Shown one piece after another: positions 7,249 through 14,877 of a DNA stretch of 32,022 nucleotides (position 1 is its first letter; the number at the start of each line of letters is the position of its first letter). The notes beneath the pieces were generated by a model. It saw only the letters and a program-made list of their open reading frames with translations. It had not been told where the DNA came from and did no database searches. The stretch is taken from positions 1 to 32,022 of the forward strand of contig JAPLZR010000008.1 in assembly GCA_026394935.1 (NCBI GenBank), given 5' to 3'. Origin of the DNA: Candidatus Woesearchaeota archaeon (GTDB lineage: Archaea > Nanobdellota > Nanobdellia > Woesearchaeales > ARS49). A program made the translations under genes and the position numbers.

Positions 7249-8409
7249 TTATTCCGCACGAACCTGCAGCTTGACAACATCAAGCTCAGTCAGCGGCTTG
7301 ACCTCAATATAATTATTACCCTCCCTAATCAGAGAACTAATATCCCGCTCGTACTTGTTATCACGCTGGTCAATAACCGACATTCTGCCATTAACGTTCA
7401 ATTCAGCACGCTTTGAAACCTGGTCGTCAACGAATTCCAAAGTCAAAAGGACAATTCTGTCCTTATCCAAAACGTCATTGTAAATACTGCTCTTAACATT
7501 GAAAAAGTCAATATACGCCTTAACAGGCTTCAAAACAGTACGAGCCTTAACCTGCTCAACACGATAACTACCCTTTGAAATCCTGAAAAGCAAAGTATTC
7601 TTGCCAATACGCAAATCCTCACCATACAAGTCCTGCCTGTTCGGACCCTCACAAGCCGGAGCTGCAGAATAAATAATCTTGCCGTTCAACTCAATATCCA
7701 AAACGCCAACACTCTTCTGATCACAAATCGGGTAAAAGTCCAAATAAGCAGTATCAAGATTGTCATGCTCTGTATTAGAAATCGTGAAAGTGTTAGTAGC
7801 CATCTGACGCTGAACATCAGTAATATCACCAACAACCTTAACGTCAGACAAGGAATACTTTTTCTTCGAGAAAAAGCCTCCTGTGACTGCAAATTCCAAA
7901 ATATTAGTATCCTTCAACAAAGTCTTAGGCAAGGAAACAGGAGAAGGATTCTGAACACTCACTTTATTCTCATAAATAAGCTGGCCATTCAAGAAAATCT
8001 GCAAGGCACCAGCACGCTCGGGAGCCTGGAAACCCAAAATAACATTCTCGGTATTTTCCAAATCCACAACAGGAAACACCATAGACTTTTTCTGCTCTCC
8101 AAACCAGCCCTTATTGACAACAAAAGGATTCTCCTTAGCAAGAACAACAGCATTACGAGTCTCAACCAAATAAACATTAGGAATACGATGATCAAAAACA
8201 TTCTTATCAGAAAAAGTCAGCCTGCCAGGAGCAGCATCCAACAAAGTAAGCTCTGCCACAGTAACCGACGTTGCGTTCTCGCCTTCAAGCAAAACCTGAC
8301 GTTCAGCAGGAGGCAAAAACAATATGTAAAAAATGAACAGCAAAGTAATGATGCCAATAAGCGAAGCAGCAGGATTACCGGTCTGGAACTTTTGAGCGCG
8401 CCTATTCAT
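7249..8409 (-). CDS. Membrane-anchored protein with three beta-domain repeats
   Basis: The listed ORF starts too early, overlapping the promoter. ATG 8409 is preceded by AAAGGTGATG (good Shine-Dalgarno, 4-5 nt spacing) and a TATA box 46.5 nt upstream, giving 386 residues (MNRRAQKFQTGNPAAS...). One N-terminal TM helix (SLIGIITLLFIFYILFL) leaves the rest outside. The body shows a threefold pattern: LQIFLNGQLIYE...DTNILEFAV, LDIELNGKIIYS...GKNTLLFRI and AELNVNGRMSVI...GNNYIEVKP. This resembles jelly-roll or galactose-binding-like sandwiches in which an x-NG-x hairpin is followed by a G-N-x-hydrophobic strand. It is the first gene of the envelope operon. No catalytic motif is seen and function is unknown. 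Confidence 0.7.
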   Translation of the reverse strand: MNRRAQKFQTGNPAASLIGIITLLFIFYILFLPPAERQVLLEGENATSVTVAELTLLDAAPGRLTFSDKNVFDHRIPNVYLVETRNAVVLAKENPFVVNKGWFGEQKKSMVFPVVDLENTENVILGFQAPERAGALQIFLNGQLIYENKVSVQNPSPVSLPKTLLKDTNILEFAVTGGFFSKKKYSLSDVKVVGDITDVQRQMATNTFTISNTEHDNLDTAYLDFYPICDQKSVGVLDIELNGKIIYSAAPACEGPNRQDLYGEDLRIGKNTLLFRISKGSYRVEQVKARTVLKPVKAYIDFFNVKSSIYNDVLDKDRIVLLTLEFVDDQVSKRAELNVNGRMSVIDQRDNKYERDISSLIREGNNYIEVKPLTELDVVKLQVRAE

Positions 8410-8450
8410 AAACATCACCTTTTTTGATAGAAGTACACCATATCGAATAG

Positions 8451-8460
8451 TATTTAAATG
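8451..8460. promoter_or_regulatory. Shared palindromic TATA box, divergent pelota and envelope operon
   Basis: The palindrome ATTTAAAT (8452-8459) is the only good TATA element between the two genes. Its centre is 26.5 nt from the pelota ATG (leaderless) and 46.5 nt from the ATG of the envelope operon, which has a leader with a Shine-Dalgarno. The annotated ORF start for pelota at 8458 lies inside this box and therefore cannot be the real start. Confidence 0.65.
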
Positions 8461-8481
8461 TTTTCTCAATTACTAGCATAT

Positions 8482-9531
8482 ATGAAAATAACGCACAAAA
8501 ACCTGAAACAAGGAGAAATCAAAGTACTAGTGGAAACGCCAGAAGACCTATGGTATTTATCACAAATAATTGATACCGGAGATTCTATAAAAGGCAAAAC
8601 GCCAAGAAAAATCAAGCCAACAGAAGAAGCAGAAGCCGTCAAAAGAATGGTGTTCATCGCACTCACAGTTGAGAAGGTCGATTACACGGCAAACACATTA
8701 CGAGTAGGAGGAAAAATAACAGAAGGACCAGAAGACGTACCACGCGGAAGCTACCACACCTTTTCCGTAGAACCAGGAACTGCGATATCAATACAAAAAG
8801 AACACTGGTACGGCTACCAGCTGGACAGATTAGAAGAAGCAACAGAAACAAAACTCGCCAAGATAATGATATGCGTGTTTGACAGAGAAGACTCGTACTT
8901 CGCAATCATGAAAAGAACAGGAGCAGAAGTGCTGGCGCATTTAAGAGGAGACGTTGAGAAGAAAAGAATAAGCACGAAAATAACAGCAAGCTTCTACGAA
9001 CAAATCATAAAACAACTCGAACAATACGATGAAAGATACAAGCTCGATTACATAATCCTCGGAAGCCCATCATTCTGGAAAGAAGAACTATACAAAGTAC
9101 TAAAAAATGACAATCTGAGAAAGAAGATAATACAGGCAACGTGCTCATCAGTCGACGAACAGGCAATAAACGAAGTCCTGAAAAGAGAAGAAGTCAGCAC
9201 TGCACTAAAACAGGAAAGAACATCAAAAGAAATGATACTAGTTGAGAAAGTACTGCACGAAATTTCCAAAAAAGGAGCAGTAGTCTATGGAGTAAAAGCA
9301 ACAGAAGAAGCAGCAACCGCAGGAGCAATAGAAACATTACTCGTGACAGACACTTTCATACACAAACTAAGAGAAGAAAACAAGTTCGGACAAGTCGACC
9401 ACATGATGCGTTCAGTCGACAAACAAAAAGGAAAAGTCACAATAATATCAGGAGAACACTCAGGCGGAAAGAAATTAGACGGCATAGGCGGAATAGCAGG
9501 CTTGCTAAGATACAAACTAAGTTACGACTGA
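8482..9531 (+). CDS. pelA: mRNA surveillance protein pelota (aDom34)
   Basis: Pelota binds the A site of stalled ribosomes like a tRNA and, with aEF1A and ABCE1, splits them in no-go and non-stop rescue. The 349-residue product starts MKITHKNLKQGEIKVLVET-DDLWYLSQII-like. This is the pelota N-domain, which replaces the release-factor N-domain and includes the GD-I-G-T-RK loop (DTGDSIKGKTPRKI). The central eRF1_2-like domain (about 130-230) lacks GGQ, as expected. The C-terminal domain ends VTIISGEHSGGKKLDGIGGIAGLLRY, a pelota hallmark. The start was moved to the second Met because the first overlaps the TATA box. Its 3' end overlaps the convergent small gene by 10 nt. Confidence 0.95.
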   Translation: MKITHKNLKQGEIKVLVETPEDLWYLSQIIDTGDSIKGKTPRKIKPTEEAEAVKRMVFIALTVEKVDYTANTLRVGGKITEGPEDVPRGSYHTFSVEPGTAISIQKEHWYGYQLDRLEEATETKLAKIMICVFDREDSYFAIMKRTGAEVLAHLRGDVEKKRISTKITASFYEQIIKQLEQYDERYKLDYIILGSPSFWKEELYKVLKNDNLRKKIIQATCSSVDEQAINEVLKREEVSTALKQERTSKEMILVEKVLHEISKKGAVVYGVKATEEAATAGAIETLLVTDTFIHKLREENKFGQVDHMMRSVDKQKGKVTIISGEHSGGKKLDGIGGIAGLLRYKLSYD

Positions 9532-9920
9532 GTCAAAACGTCAGGAAGAGATGCAACACGGTCCCAATACGCTCTTTTCAATTCATTAGGTTCGTCTTTC
9601 CTTTCTCCGCGATAAAATTCCCTGAAACAAGGACCATGGAATGAACGACCAACATAACGCCTAAGCTCGGCAGGTCCTGGAATAACCAGATGGCATGTAC
9701 CACATTCAGGAATCGAGCTTGCTTTCCAAACAGGTTTATCAACGGGATCTGCTTTCCACCAGCCATCCTTATCACGATATTCCTCCATACTCATCAGATA
9801 AAGCAATTTAAAATCTTTGTTAGACAAAGCCAAAAGTTTCTTGTAATCCAGATCCCTGAAACCGTCCCATACACAGGGCGGACGCATAAAATCAGCAAGA
9901 TTCAAAGGTTTTTGAGTCAT
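9522..9920 (-). CDS. Small protein with CxxCH...HxxC motif, unknown
   Basis: I do not recognise this 132-residue protein. The central part holds ECGTCHLVIPGP (C73, C76, H77) and GRSFHGPCFREFY (H95, C98), a possible single zinc site. CxxCH also resembles a c-type haem motif, but there is no signal peptide, so zinc is preferred. The rest is rich in Trp, Asp and Lys (DKDGWWKADPVDKPVWK), soluble and probably cytoplasmic. TTTATA (9943-9948, minus-strand sense) sits 25.5 nt before the ATG, so it should be leaderless. A 12-bp sequence between TATA box and start is repeated in the trmB-like promoter. The 3' end overlaps pelota by 10 nt. Confidence 0.6.
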   Translation of the reverse strand: MTQKPLNLADFMRPPCVWDGFRDLDYKKLLALSNKDFKLLYLMSMEEYRDKDGWWKADPVDKPVWKASSIPECGTCHLVIPGPAELRRYVGRSFHGPCFREFYRGERKDEPNELKRAYWDRVASLPDVLTQS

Positions 9921-9929
9921 GAAAAAAAC

Positions 9930-9941
9930 AAAGTACGACCA
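9930..9941. repeat. 12-bp direct repeat AAAGTACGACCA, copy 1
   Basis: This copy lies between the TATA box and start codon of the minus-strand CxxCH gene. An identical copy sits 189 bp away, immediately upstream of the TATA box of the trmB-like gene. Both positions suit a repressor or activator operator. The core GTAC is palindromic but the full 12-mer is not. Confidence 0.5.
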
Positions 9942-10033
9942 TTATAAATGATTTTAGCTTTTCAATCAGCACTAATACATCTTATACATACAAACACTAT
10001 GATACAAAACACCATTTCATAGCCAATAAAACC

Positions 10034-10125
10034 TTATATATACCCTCCCTCTTTGAATGAACTAACTTCGGAGTAGCGATTCCCCCTTCGAAGGTAGTGC
10101 TTGGGAGTAAAAACCTATAAAGTAC
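10034..10125 (+). promoter_or_regulatory. TATA box and possible short structured transcript
   Basis: TTATATATA (10034-10042) is a strong TATA-like element with no ORF downstream at the expected distance. Initiation would fall near 10065. The sequence from there can form a small bulged hairpin around ACTTCGGAGT and an ATTCCC/GGGAGT stem (10079-10084 with about 10104-10109) enclosing CCT(TCGA)AGG. It may be an alternative start of a long trmB-like leader or a small RNA. The 9921-10239 gap contains no ORF of substance, and I found no C/D-box pair in it. Confidence 0.3.
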
Positions 10126-10130
10126 GACCA
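10119..10130. repeat. 12-bp direct repeat AAAGTACGACCA, copy 2
   Basis: This copy ends 5 nt before the TTTTAATA box (10136-10143) of the trmB-like gene, in the position of an upstream activator or BRE-proximal operator. It is identical to copy 1 in the promoter of the divergent CxxCH gene. Confidence 0.5.
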
Positions 10131-10135
10131 AAAAG

Positions 10136-10239
10136 TTTTAATACCACGCGGTTTTACCTCAAGAGAATAACAAAAACGTGTTACGGAAAAACCGGAGTGA
10201 AAAAATCCGGGTTTACGTCGCAAAAAGGGGGGAGGTAGC
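10136..10239 (+). promoter_or_regulatory. Promoter and long structured leader of the trmB-like gene
   Basis: TTTTAATA lies about 100 nt before the ATG, implying a leader of roughly 75 nt, the longest in the window. The leader can form a hairpin with ACGT (10176-10179) pairing to ACGT (10215-10218) and AACCGGA (10190-10196) to TCCGGGTT (10206-10213, one bulged G). It ends in an exceptionally strong Shine-Dalgarno, GGGGGGAGGT, 3 nt from the start. Post-transcriptional or autogenous control is plausible. Confidence 0.4.
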
Positions 10240-11049
10240 ATGATAGTTAAAGAAGAATTTTTAAGCAAATTAAGACGTTACTTCGTCTTAAACCTTTATG
10301 AAGTCAAAATTTGGACAGCCCTGTTATCACGAGGAGTGGCAACAGCAGGCGAGCTTTCTGACATCGCAAACGTGCCAAGAAGCAGAAGCTATGACGTTCT
10401 AGAAAGCCTTGAACGAAAAGGATTTGTAATAATGAAGCTCGGCAAGCCAATAAAGTACATTGCAGTCCCGCCAACAGAAGTGCTCGAAAGAGTAAAAAAG
10501 AATCTGAGCGATGAAGCAACAGAAAGAGTCAAAAGACTAGAAGACCTCAAAAAGACACCTGTACTCGAAGAATTGAACTCATTACATACGCAGGGCGTAG
10601 AACTAGTCGATCCGACAGAACTGTCTGGAAGCTTAAGAGGAAGACACAACCTCTACTCGCAACTCGAGCTTGCAATAAGAAAAGCAGAAAAAAGCGTCAC
10701 AATAATGACGACATCACAAGGACTGATGAGAAAAGTAGAAGGACTCAAACCAGTCTTTGAGAAACTCAAGAAGAAAGGAGTCAAAATCAGAATAGCAGCT
10801 CCACTTACAAAAGAAACAAAAGACGCAGTGCAAGACGTAAAAGATGTTGCGGAAGTAAAGCACACGGACAGCAAAGCAAGATTCTGCATCGTAGACGGCA
10901 AAGAACTAATCTTTATGATAATGGACGACCAAGAAGTCCACCCGACATACGATGTAGGCATCTGGGTCAACACACCCTTCTTTGCAAACGCATTAGAAGG
11001 AATGTTCAACACTGCATGGAAATCAATGAAGGAACCATCCTTCAAATAA
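10240..11049 (+). CDS. TrmB-family transcriptional regulator
   Basis: This is a 269-residue archaeal TrmB-like regulator. Residues about 10-80 form a winged helix-turn-helix (LYEVKIWTALLSRGVATAGELSDIANVPRSRSYDVLESLERKGFV), the typical TrmB N-terminal domain, followed by a coiled linker (about 85-115). The C-terminal half (about 135-265) has the PLD-like/TrmB-associated fold seen in many such proteins: AEKSVTIMTTSQGL, KKGVKIRIAAPLT, then HTDSKARFCIVDGKELIFMIMDD. It lacks the HxK catalytic pair of phospholipases, so it is a sensor rather than an enzyme. In studied archaea TrmB proteins control sugar uptake and metabolism; the effector here is unknown. The paired 12-bp repeats and the long leader suggest autoregulation (inference). 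Confidence 0.85.
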   Translation: MIVKEEFLSKLRRYFVLNLYEVKIWTALLSRGVATAGELSDIANVPRSRSYDVLESLERKGFVIMKLGKPIKYIAVPPTEVLERVKKNLSDEATERVKRLEDLKKTPVLEELNSLHTQGVELVDPTELSGSLRGRHNLYSQLELAIRKAEKSVTIMTTSQGLMRKVEGLKPVFEKLKKKGVKIRIAAPLTKETKDAVQDVKDVAEVKHTDSKARFCIVDGKELIFMIMDDQEVHPTYDVGIWVNTPFFANALEGMFNTAWKSMKEPSFK

Positions 11050-11058
11050 TTTTTTTTT
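11050..11058 (+). terminator. Poly-T terminator after the trmB-like gene
   Basis: A run of nine T directly follows the stop codon of the regulator. Archaeal RNA polymerase terminates at such U tracts without needing a hairpin. It leaves only about 10 nt before pheS, whose own TATA element is weak, so partial read-through is likely. Confidence 0.5.
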
Positions 11059-11068
11059 CTTTAATTTC

Positions 11069-12592
11069 ATGGACATCAAAAAGCTCGCACAGAGCCTGCA
11101 CCCATATGAGCGACGCGTGCTACCAGAGCTCGCGCAACACCCATATTTGGCAGACCTTGCTGCGACCACAGGACTACAGGAAGTAGAAGCCATGCGCGCA
11201 CTGCAATGGCTTGAAAACAAAAAAGCAGTAGTCATAGAAACAGCTCCGCAAGAATTGGTAGAGCTAGACAAAAACGGACAGGAATACCTAAAAAAAGGAC
11301 TGCCAGAAAAAAGATTCCTGGCAATACTTCTAGAAAAAGAAATACCGCTAAGCAGACTCGCAGAAAAAACAGGACTGACAAGAGAAGAAGTCAACATCTG
11401 CGTAGGACTATTAAGACAAAAAAGCGCAATAATACTCCTGCAAAACAAGGAGCTCATCATAAAAATCACAGACCAAGGAAGAAGACTCCTGCAAAACGGA
11501 TTTTTGGAAGAAAAGTTCCTCAAAAAAGAATTCCCGCTAGACATCATAGAACTAAAGCCGGAAGAAAAACAAGCACTAGAGCAGTTGCGCAAAAGAAAAC
11601 AAATAATCAAAATAGACATCAAAAGAATCAAAAAAGCCATTCTGACAGACGTCGGCAAAAAACTAATTTCTTTAGGAGTACGAGATGAAGAATTCGTAGA
11701 CGCAATAACACCGCAAATATTACGAACAGGAGAATGGAAAAACAAAACCTTCAGAAGATACGACGTAACAATCAACGTTCCAAGCATTTCCAGCGGAAAA
11801 AAACAAGCATACAGAGCATTCCTGGACTGGGTAAGAAAGAAGTTTGTGGGATTAGGATTCCAGGAAATGCAAGGACCATTAGTAGAAACAGAATTCTGGA
11901 ACATGGACGCACTCTACATGCCCCAATTCCACAGCGCAAGAGACATACACGATGCGTACTACATCAAAGAACCCAAATACGGAAAACTCGACGACAAACT
12001 AGTCAAAAAAATACAGGCAGCACACGAAAACGGAGACAACACAGGAAGCACAGGATGGAGATACCAATTTGACCCGGAAAGAACACACAGACACGTGTTA
12101 AGAACACAAGGAACAGCATGCAGTGCAAGAATGCTCGCATCAAAAGACCTGGCAATACCGGGAAAATACTTCGGAATAACAAGAGTATTCAGACACGACG
12201 TAATAGACGCAACACACCTACCAGACTTCAACCAAACAGAAGGAATAGTGATACAAGAAGGACTCACGTTCAGACACCTTGTAGGACTGTTGAAAATGTT
12301 CGCAAAAGAATTCGCAGACACAGAAGAAATACGAATCGTACCAGGATACTTCCCATTCACAGAACCAAGCGCAGAACTCTACGCCAAGCACCCGCAACTC
12401 GGATGGATAGAACTCGGAGGAGCAGGAATATTCAGACCAGAAGTCGTCACACCTTTACTCGGAAAAAACATAAGCGTTTGCGCCTGGGGACTAGGAATAG
12501 ACAGAATAGGAATGTTCAAACTCGGATTAAAAGACATAAGAGAACTGTTCTCACAAGACCTGAACTTTTTACGCAACACACCGGTGATATAA
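11069..12592 (+). CDS. pheS: Phenylalanyl-tRNA synthetase alpha subunit
   Basis: PheS is the catalytic class II subunit of the heterotetrameric PheRS. The N-terminal ~210 residues are winged-helix tRNA-binding modules typical of archaeal/eukaryotic PheS (LHPYERRVLPELA...). The core contains GLGFQEMQGPLVETEFWNMD, then HRHVLRTQGTACSARML, motif 2 around FRHDVIDATHLPDFNQTEG (from about 373), and motif 3 GLGIDRIGMFKLGLKDIREL (from about 473). At 507 residues the length is normal for archaea. It precedes pheT by one nucleotide, forming a two-gene operon that gives equimolar subunits. Confidence 0.97.
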   Translation: MDIKKLAQSLHPYERRVLPELAQHPYLADLAATTGLQEVEAMRALQWLENKKAVVIETAPQELVELDKNGQEYLKKGLPEKRFLAILLEKEIPLSRLAEKTGLTREEVNICVGLLRQKSAIILLQNKELIIKITDQGRRLLQNGFLEEKFLKKEFPLDIIELKPEEKQALEQLRKRKQIIKIDIKRIKKAILTDVGKKLISLGVRDEEFVDAITPQILRTGEWKNKTFRRYDVTINVPSISSGKKQAYRAFLDWVRKKFVGLGFQEMQGPLVETEFWNMDALYMPQFHSARDIHDAYYIKEPKYGKLDDKLVKKIQAAHENGDNTGSTGWRYQFDPERTHRHVLRTQGTACSARMLASKDLAIPGKYFGITRVFRHDVIDATHLPDFNQTEGIVIQEGLTFRHLVGLLKMFAKEFADTEEIRIVPGYFPFTEPSAELYAKHPQLGWIELGGAGIFRPEVVTPLLGKNISVCAWGLGIDRIGMFKLGLKDIRELFSQDLNFLRNTPVI

Positions 12593-12593
12593 A

Positions 12594-14219
12594 ATGCCAA
12601 CAATCACATTCGCAACAGAAGACTTATACAAACTCATAGGACAAAAACTAGACGACAAAAAACTTTTACAATTATTAGACTGCGCAAAAGCAGAACTAGA
12701 CGCAAAACTAACAACAGAAGCAACAGTCAAGTATAACGACACCAATCAACCTTACTTGTGGAGCGTGGAAGGACTAGCAAGACTATTCAGAAATCTGCTT
12801 GGCAAGAAATCGCCACAAATCAAAATAGAAAAACCAAAAGAAGAAGTCTACTACGACAAAAGACTGGCAAAAATAAGACCATACATCGCATGCTTCACAG
12901 CAACAGGCAAAAAAATAGATGACTATTTGTTAAAACAACTGATACAACTGCAGGAGAAATTAGCTGAGAACTACGGCAGAAAAAGACAAAAAATCTCCAT
13001 AGGAGTATATCCACTGAAGAACATAGCATTCCCAATATCTTACAGAGCAGCAAGCCCTGACGAAACCTTCACGCCATTAGACTTCCACCAGCAAATGAGC
13101 CTGAAACAAGTGCTCGAAAAACACCCGAAAGGAAAAGAATACGGACACCTCATAAAAAACCAAAACGCATACCCTGTTTTTTCTGATGCACGAAAAAACA
13201 TCCTGTCGTTAATACCTGTAATCAACAGCGAACAAACAGGAAAAATGACAATAGGAGACGATGCACTGCTATTTGACACAACAGGAACAGACGAAGAATC
13301 AGTAAACCTAGTAGCAAACATTTTCGCTTATGCACTAGCAGAAAGAGGATTCACAATACAAGCACTAAACGTATGCTATCCAAACAAAAAAGTTGCAACA
13401 CCAACAATGACAGGCAAAAAAGTAAAATTTGACGAGAAAGAAATAGAAAAACTCCTCGGAATAAAACTCAAGCCAAACGAAATAAAAACAGCACTAACGC
13501 GAATGGGATACGAGTACCAAAACGGAAACGTCACAATACCCTGCTACCGCGACGACATAATGCACCAAGTAGACATAATCGAAGATGTAGCAATAGCTTA
13601 CGGATATGACAAGTTCACAGCACTGCCACAAACAGCATACACTGTCGGAAGCACGTTCCCAATACAACAATTCATAGACACACAAAGAGAACAATGGATA
13701 GGACTCGGATACCAAGAAATAATGAGCCCAGTACTCTCAAACAAAGAAAATATGTACAACAAAATGAACCTTACAGATACAGGCACAATAGAAATAGAAA
13801 ATCCAGTATCGCTAACGTTTTCCTGCATAAGAACCTGGATACTGCCAATATTATTGGACTTCCTTTCAAAAAACAAACACGTAGACTACCCGCAAAAAAT
13901 CTTCGAACAAGGAGTAATCACGAAAAGAGAAACAGAAGCCATAGACGAACAACACATAGCAGGAGTAACTGCGCATTCCACAGCAACATTCACAGAAATA
14001 AGACAAGCAGCAGAAGCAGCGCTGAAAAGCTCAAACATCACTTATACATTTGAAGAACTAGACATGGAATGCTTCGTACCAGGCAGAGCAGCAAAAATAA
14101 TGGTAAACGGAAAACAAGCAGGATTCATAGGAGAATTCCACCCAGCAGTACTCGAAAAATTCGGAATAACAACGCCAGTAGCAGGATGCGAGATTAACCT
14201 GACGGCACTGAAGCCTTAA
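12594..14219 (+). CDS. pheT: Phenylalanyl-tRNA synthetase beta subunit
   Basis: PheT is the structural and editing partner of PheS. The 541-residue protein is the archaeal/eukaryotic short form. It has an N-terminal domain (TEDLYKLIGQKLDDKKLL), a B3/B4 region around AFPISYRAASPDETFTPLDFHQQM and LLFDTTGTDEESVNLVANIFAYALAERG, a B5 helical domain from about residue 275 (KKVKFDEKEIEKLLGIKLKPNEI...VPCYRDDIMHQVDIIEDVAI-type), and a C-terminal pseudo-catalytic class II fold (GYQEIMSPVLSNKEN ... GFIGEFHPAVLEKFGI). The start is one base after the pheS stop. Its last 26 nt overlap, in antisense, the end of the eL14 gene. Confidence 0.96.
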   Translation: MPTITFATEDLYKLIGQKLDDKKLLQLLDCAKAELDAKLTTEATVKYNDTNQPYLWSVEGLARLFRNLLGKKSPQIKIEKPKEEVYYDKRLAKIRPYIACFTATGKKIDDYLLKQLIQLQEKLAENYGRKRQKISIGVYPLKNIAFPISYRAASPDETFTPLDFHQQMSLKQVLEKHPKGKEYGHLIKNQNAYPVFSDARKNILSLIPVINSEQTGKMTIGDDALLFDTTGTDEESVNLVANIFAYALAERGFTIQALNVCYPNKKVATPTMTGKKVKFDEKEIEKLLGIKLKPNEIKTALTRMGYEYQNGNVTIPCYRDDIMHQVDIIEDVAIAYGYDKFTALPQTAYTVGSTFPIQQFIDTQREQWIGLGYQEIMSPVLSNKENMYNKMNLTDTGTIEIENPVSLTFSCIRTWILPILLDFLSKNKHVDYPQKIFEQGVITKRETEAIDEQHIAGVTAHSTATFTEIRQAAEAALKSSNITYTFEELDMECFVPGRAAKIMVNGKQAGFIGEFHPAVLEKFGITTPVAGCEINLTALKP

Positions 14220-14532
14220 CAGCCTTCTTAACAACAGGTTTTGCAACAGGCGCTGAAACAACCTTAACCCGAGCAGGCGCTTTAGCCTTAGTCTTCCGTT
14301 CAACAACCTCAACACCAGCATCCTTCAAAGCAGCAACAACGTGCTCGTGAGACGCGCCTTTTACAATGGACAATTTCTGAGGCAAAGGCTCCAAATGAAT
14401 CATATTACACTTCCTACGCCTTGTCTGACCATCAATAAGAACAAAACTCTTGTCTAAATTGTCAACAACAACACACTTCAAGCCAGCATCCCTGCCAGCA
14501 ATCTTCACGCAAACACGTCCGATTTCAAACAT
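14194..14532 (-). CDS. rpl14e: Large ribosomal subunit protein eL14
   Basis: The N-terminal SH3-like domain matches archaeal eL14: MFEIGRVCVKIAGRDAGLKCVVVD, then FVLIDGQTRRRKCNMIHLEPLPQKLSI. After about residue 80 the protein has an Ala/Lys/Val/Pro-rich tail (KAKAPARVKVVSAP...KKAVKAS) that makes it longer than most archaeal eL14 proteins of roughly 75-95 residues. The tail resembles eukaryotic eL14 extensions in composition only. Its coding end overlaps pheT. A GAGGGG element lies before the start, and the gene follows eL34 by 45 nt, the usual archaeal eL34-eL14 order. Cytidylate kinase and truB, often between or after them, are absent here. Confidence 0.95.
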   Translation of the reverse strand: MFEIGRVCVKIAGRDAGLKCVVVDNLDKSFVLIDGQTRRRKCNMIHLEPLPQKLSIVKGASHEHVVAALKDAGVEVVERKTKAKAPARVKVVSAPVAKPVVKKAVKASVPSG

Positions 14533-14577
14533 TTTTTTATCCCCTCATCAAGCAGGACGTCGCCGCACCCTGCAGGA

Positions 14578-14844
14578 TTATGACCTAACTTTAGCAATAA
14601 TAACACGCCTCGTGCAAGCACTGCACAAATTACCGCCAAAAGGACGCGAAGGCCTTCTAGCAGAGCGCGGAACCTTCTTAACCAAATTCTTAATACCACG
14701 AGCAACGCCAAACAAAAAGGCACCACACTCAGCGCACTGAGGCTTAGCATTCTTACGCCTGGCATAATGCAAAACAGTCACTCCACCAGGAGTCTTCGTA
14801 TATATCCTCCTAAACGTCCTCGAACGATACCTAACAGTTGGCAT
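14578..14844 (-). CDS. rpl34e: Large ribosomal subunit protein eL34
   Basis: This is an 88-residue ribosomal protein with the eL34 opening MPTVRYRSRTFRRIYTKTPGG and a CAEC...CSAC zinc ribbon (C37, C40, C74, C77). The ORF track starts at a GTG two codons upstream. The ATG is preferred on family alignment and because it is 28.5 nt from the TATA box against 22.5 nt for the GTG. The TATA element (14870-14875) overlaps the stop codon of the upstream rluB-like gene. It heads the eL34-eL14 operon. Confidence 0.96.
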   Translation of the reverse strand: MPTVRYRSRTFRRIYTKTPGGVTVLHYARRKNAKPQCAECGAFLFGVARGIKNLVKKVPRSARRPSRPFGGNLCSACTRRVIIAKVRS

Positions 14845-14867
14845 ATGCACGAGGGGACAGTCAGGGG

Positions 14868-14877
14868 TTTATAAACG
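14868..14877 (-). promoter_or_regulatory. TATA box of the eL34-eL14 operon embedded in a stop codon
   Basis: On the minus strand the last codons of the pseudouridine synthase read CGT TTA TAA. The TTTATA they form is the TATA box for eL34, centred 28.5 nt before its ATG. The promoter and the upstream stop therefore constrain each other. Confidence 0.6.

Noticed and set aside
8458-8481. Upstream start of pelota
   Set aside because: The ATG is part of the ATTTAAAT promoter palindrome, and the pelota family begins at MKITHKN.
9522-9920. c-type cytochrome from the CxxCH motif
   Set aside because: No signal peptide or TM segment and no distal Met/His context; a zinc site is simpler.
9921-10239. 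C/D-box or H/ACA guide RNA in the intergenic gap
   Set aside because: No RTGATGA/CTGA pair and no ACA-tailed hairpin was found by eye; only hairpins and TATA boxes are supported.
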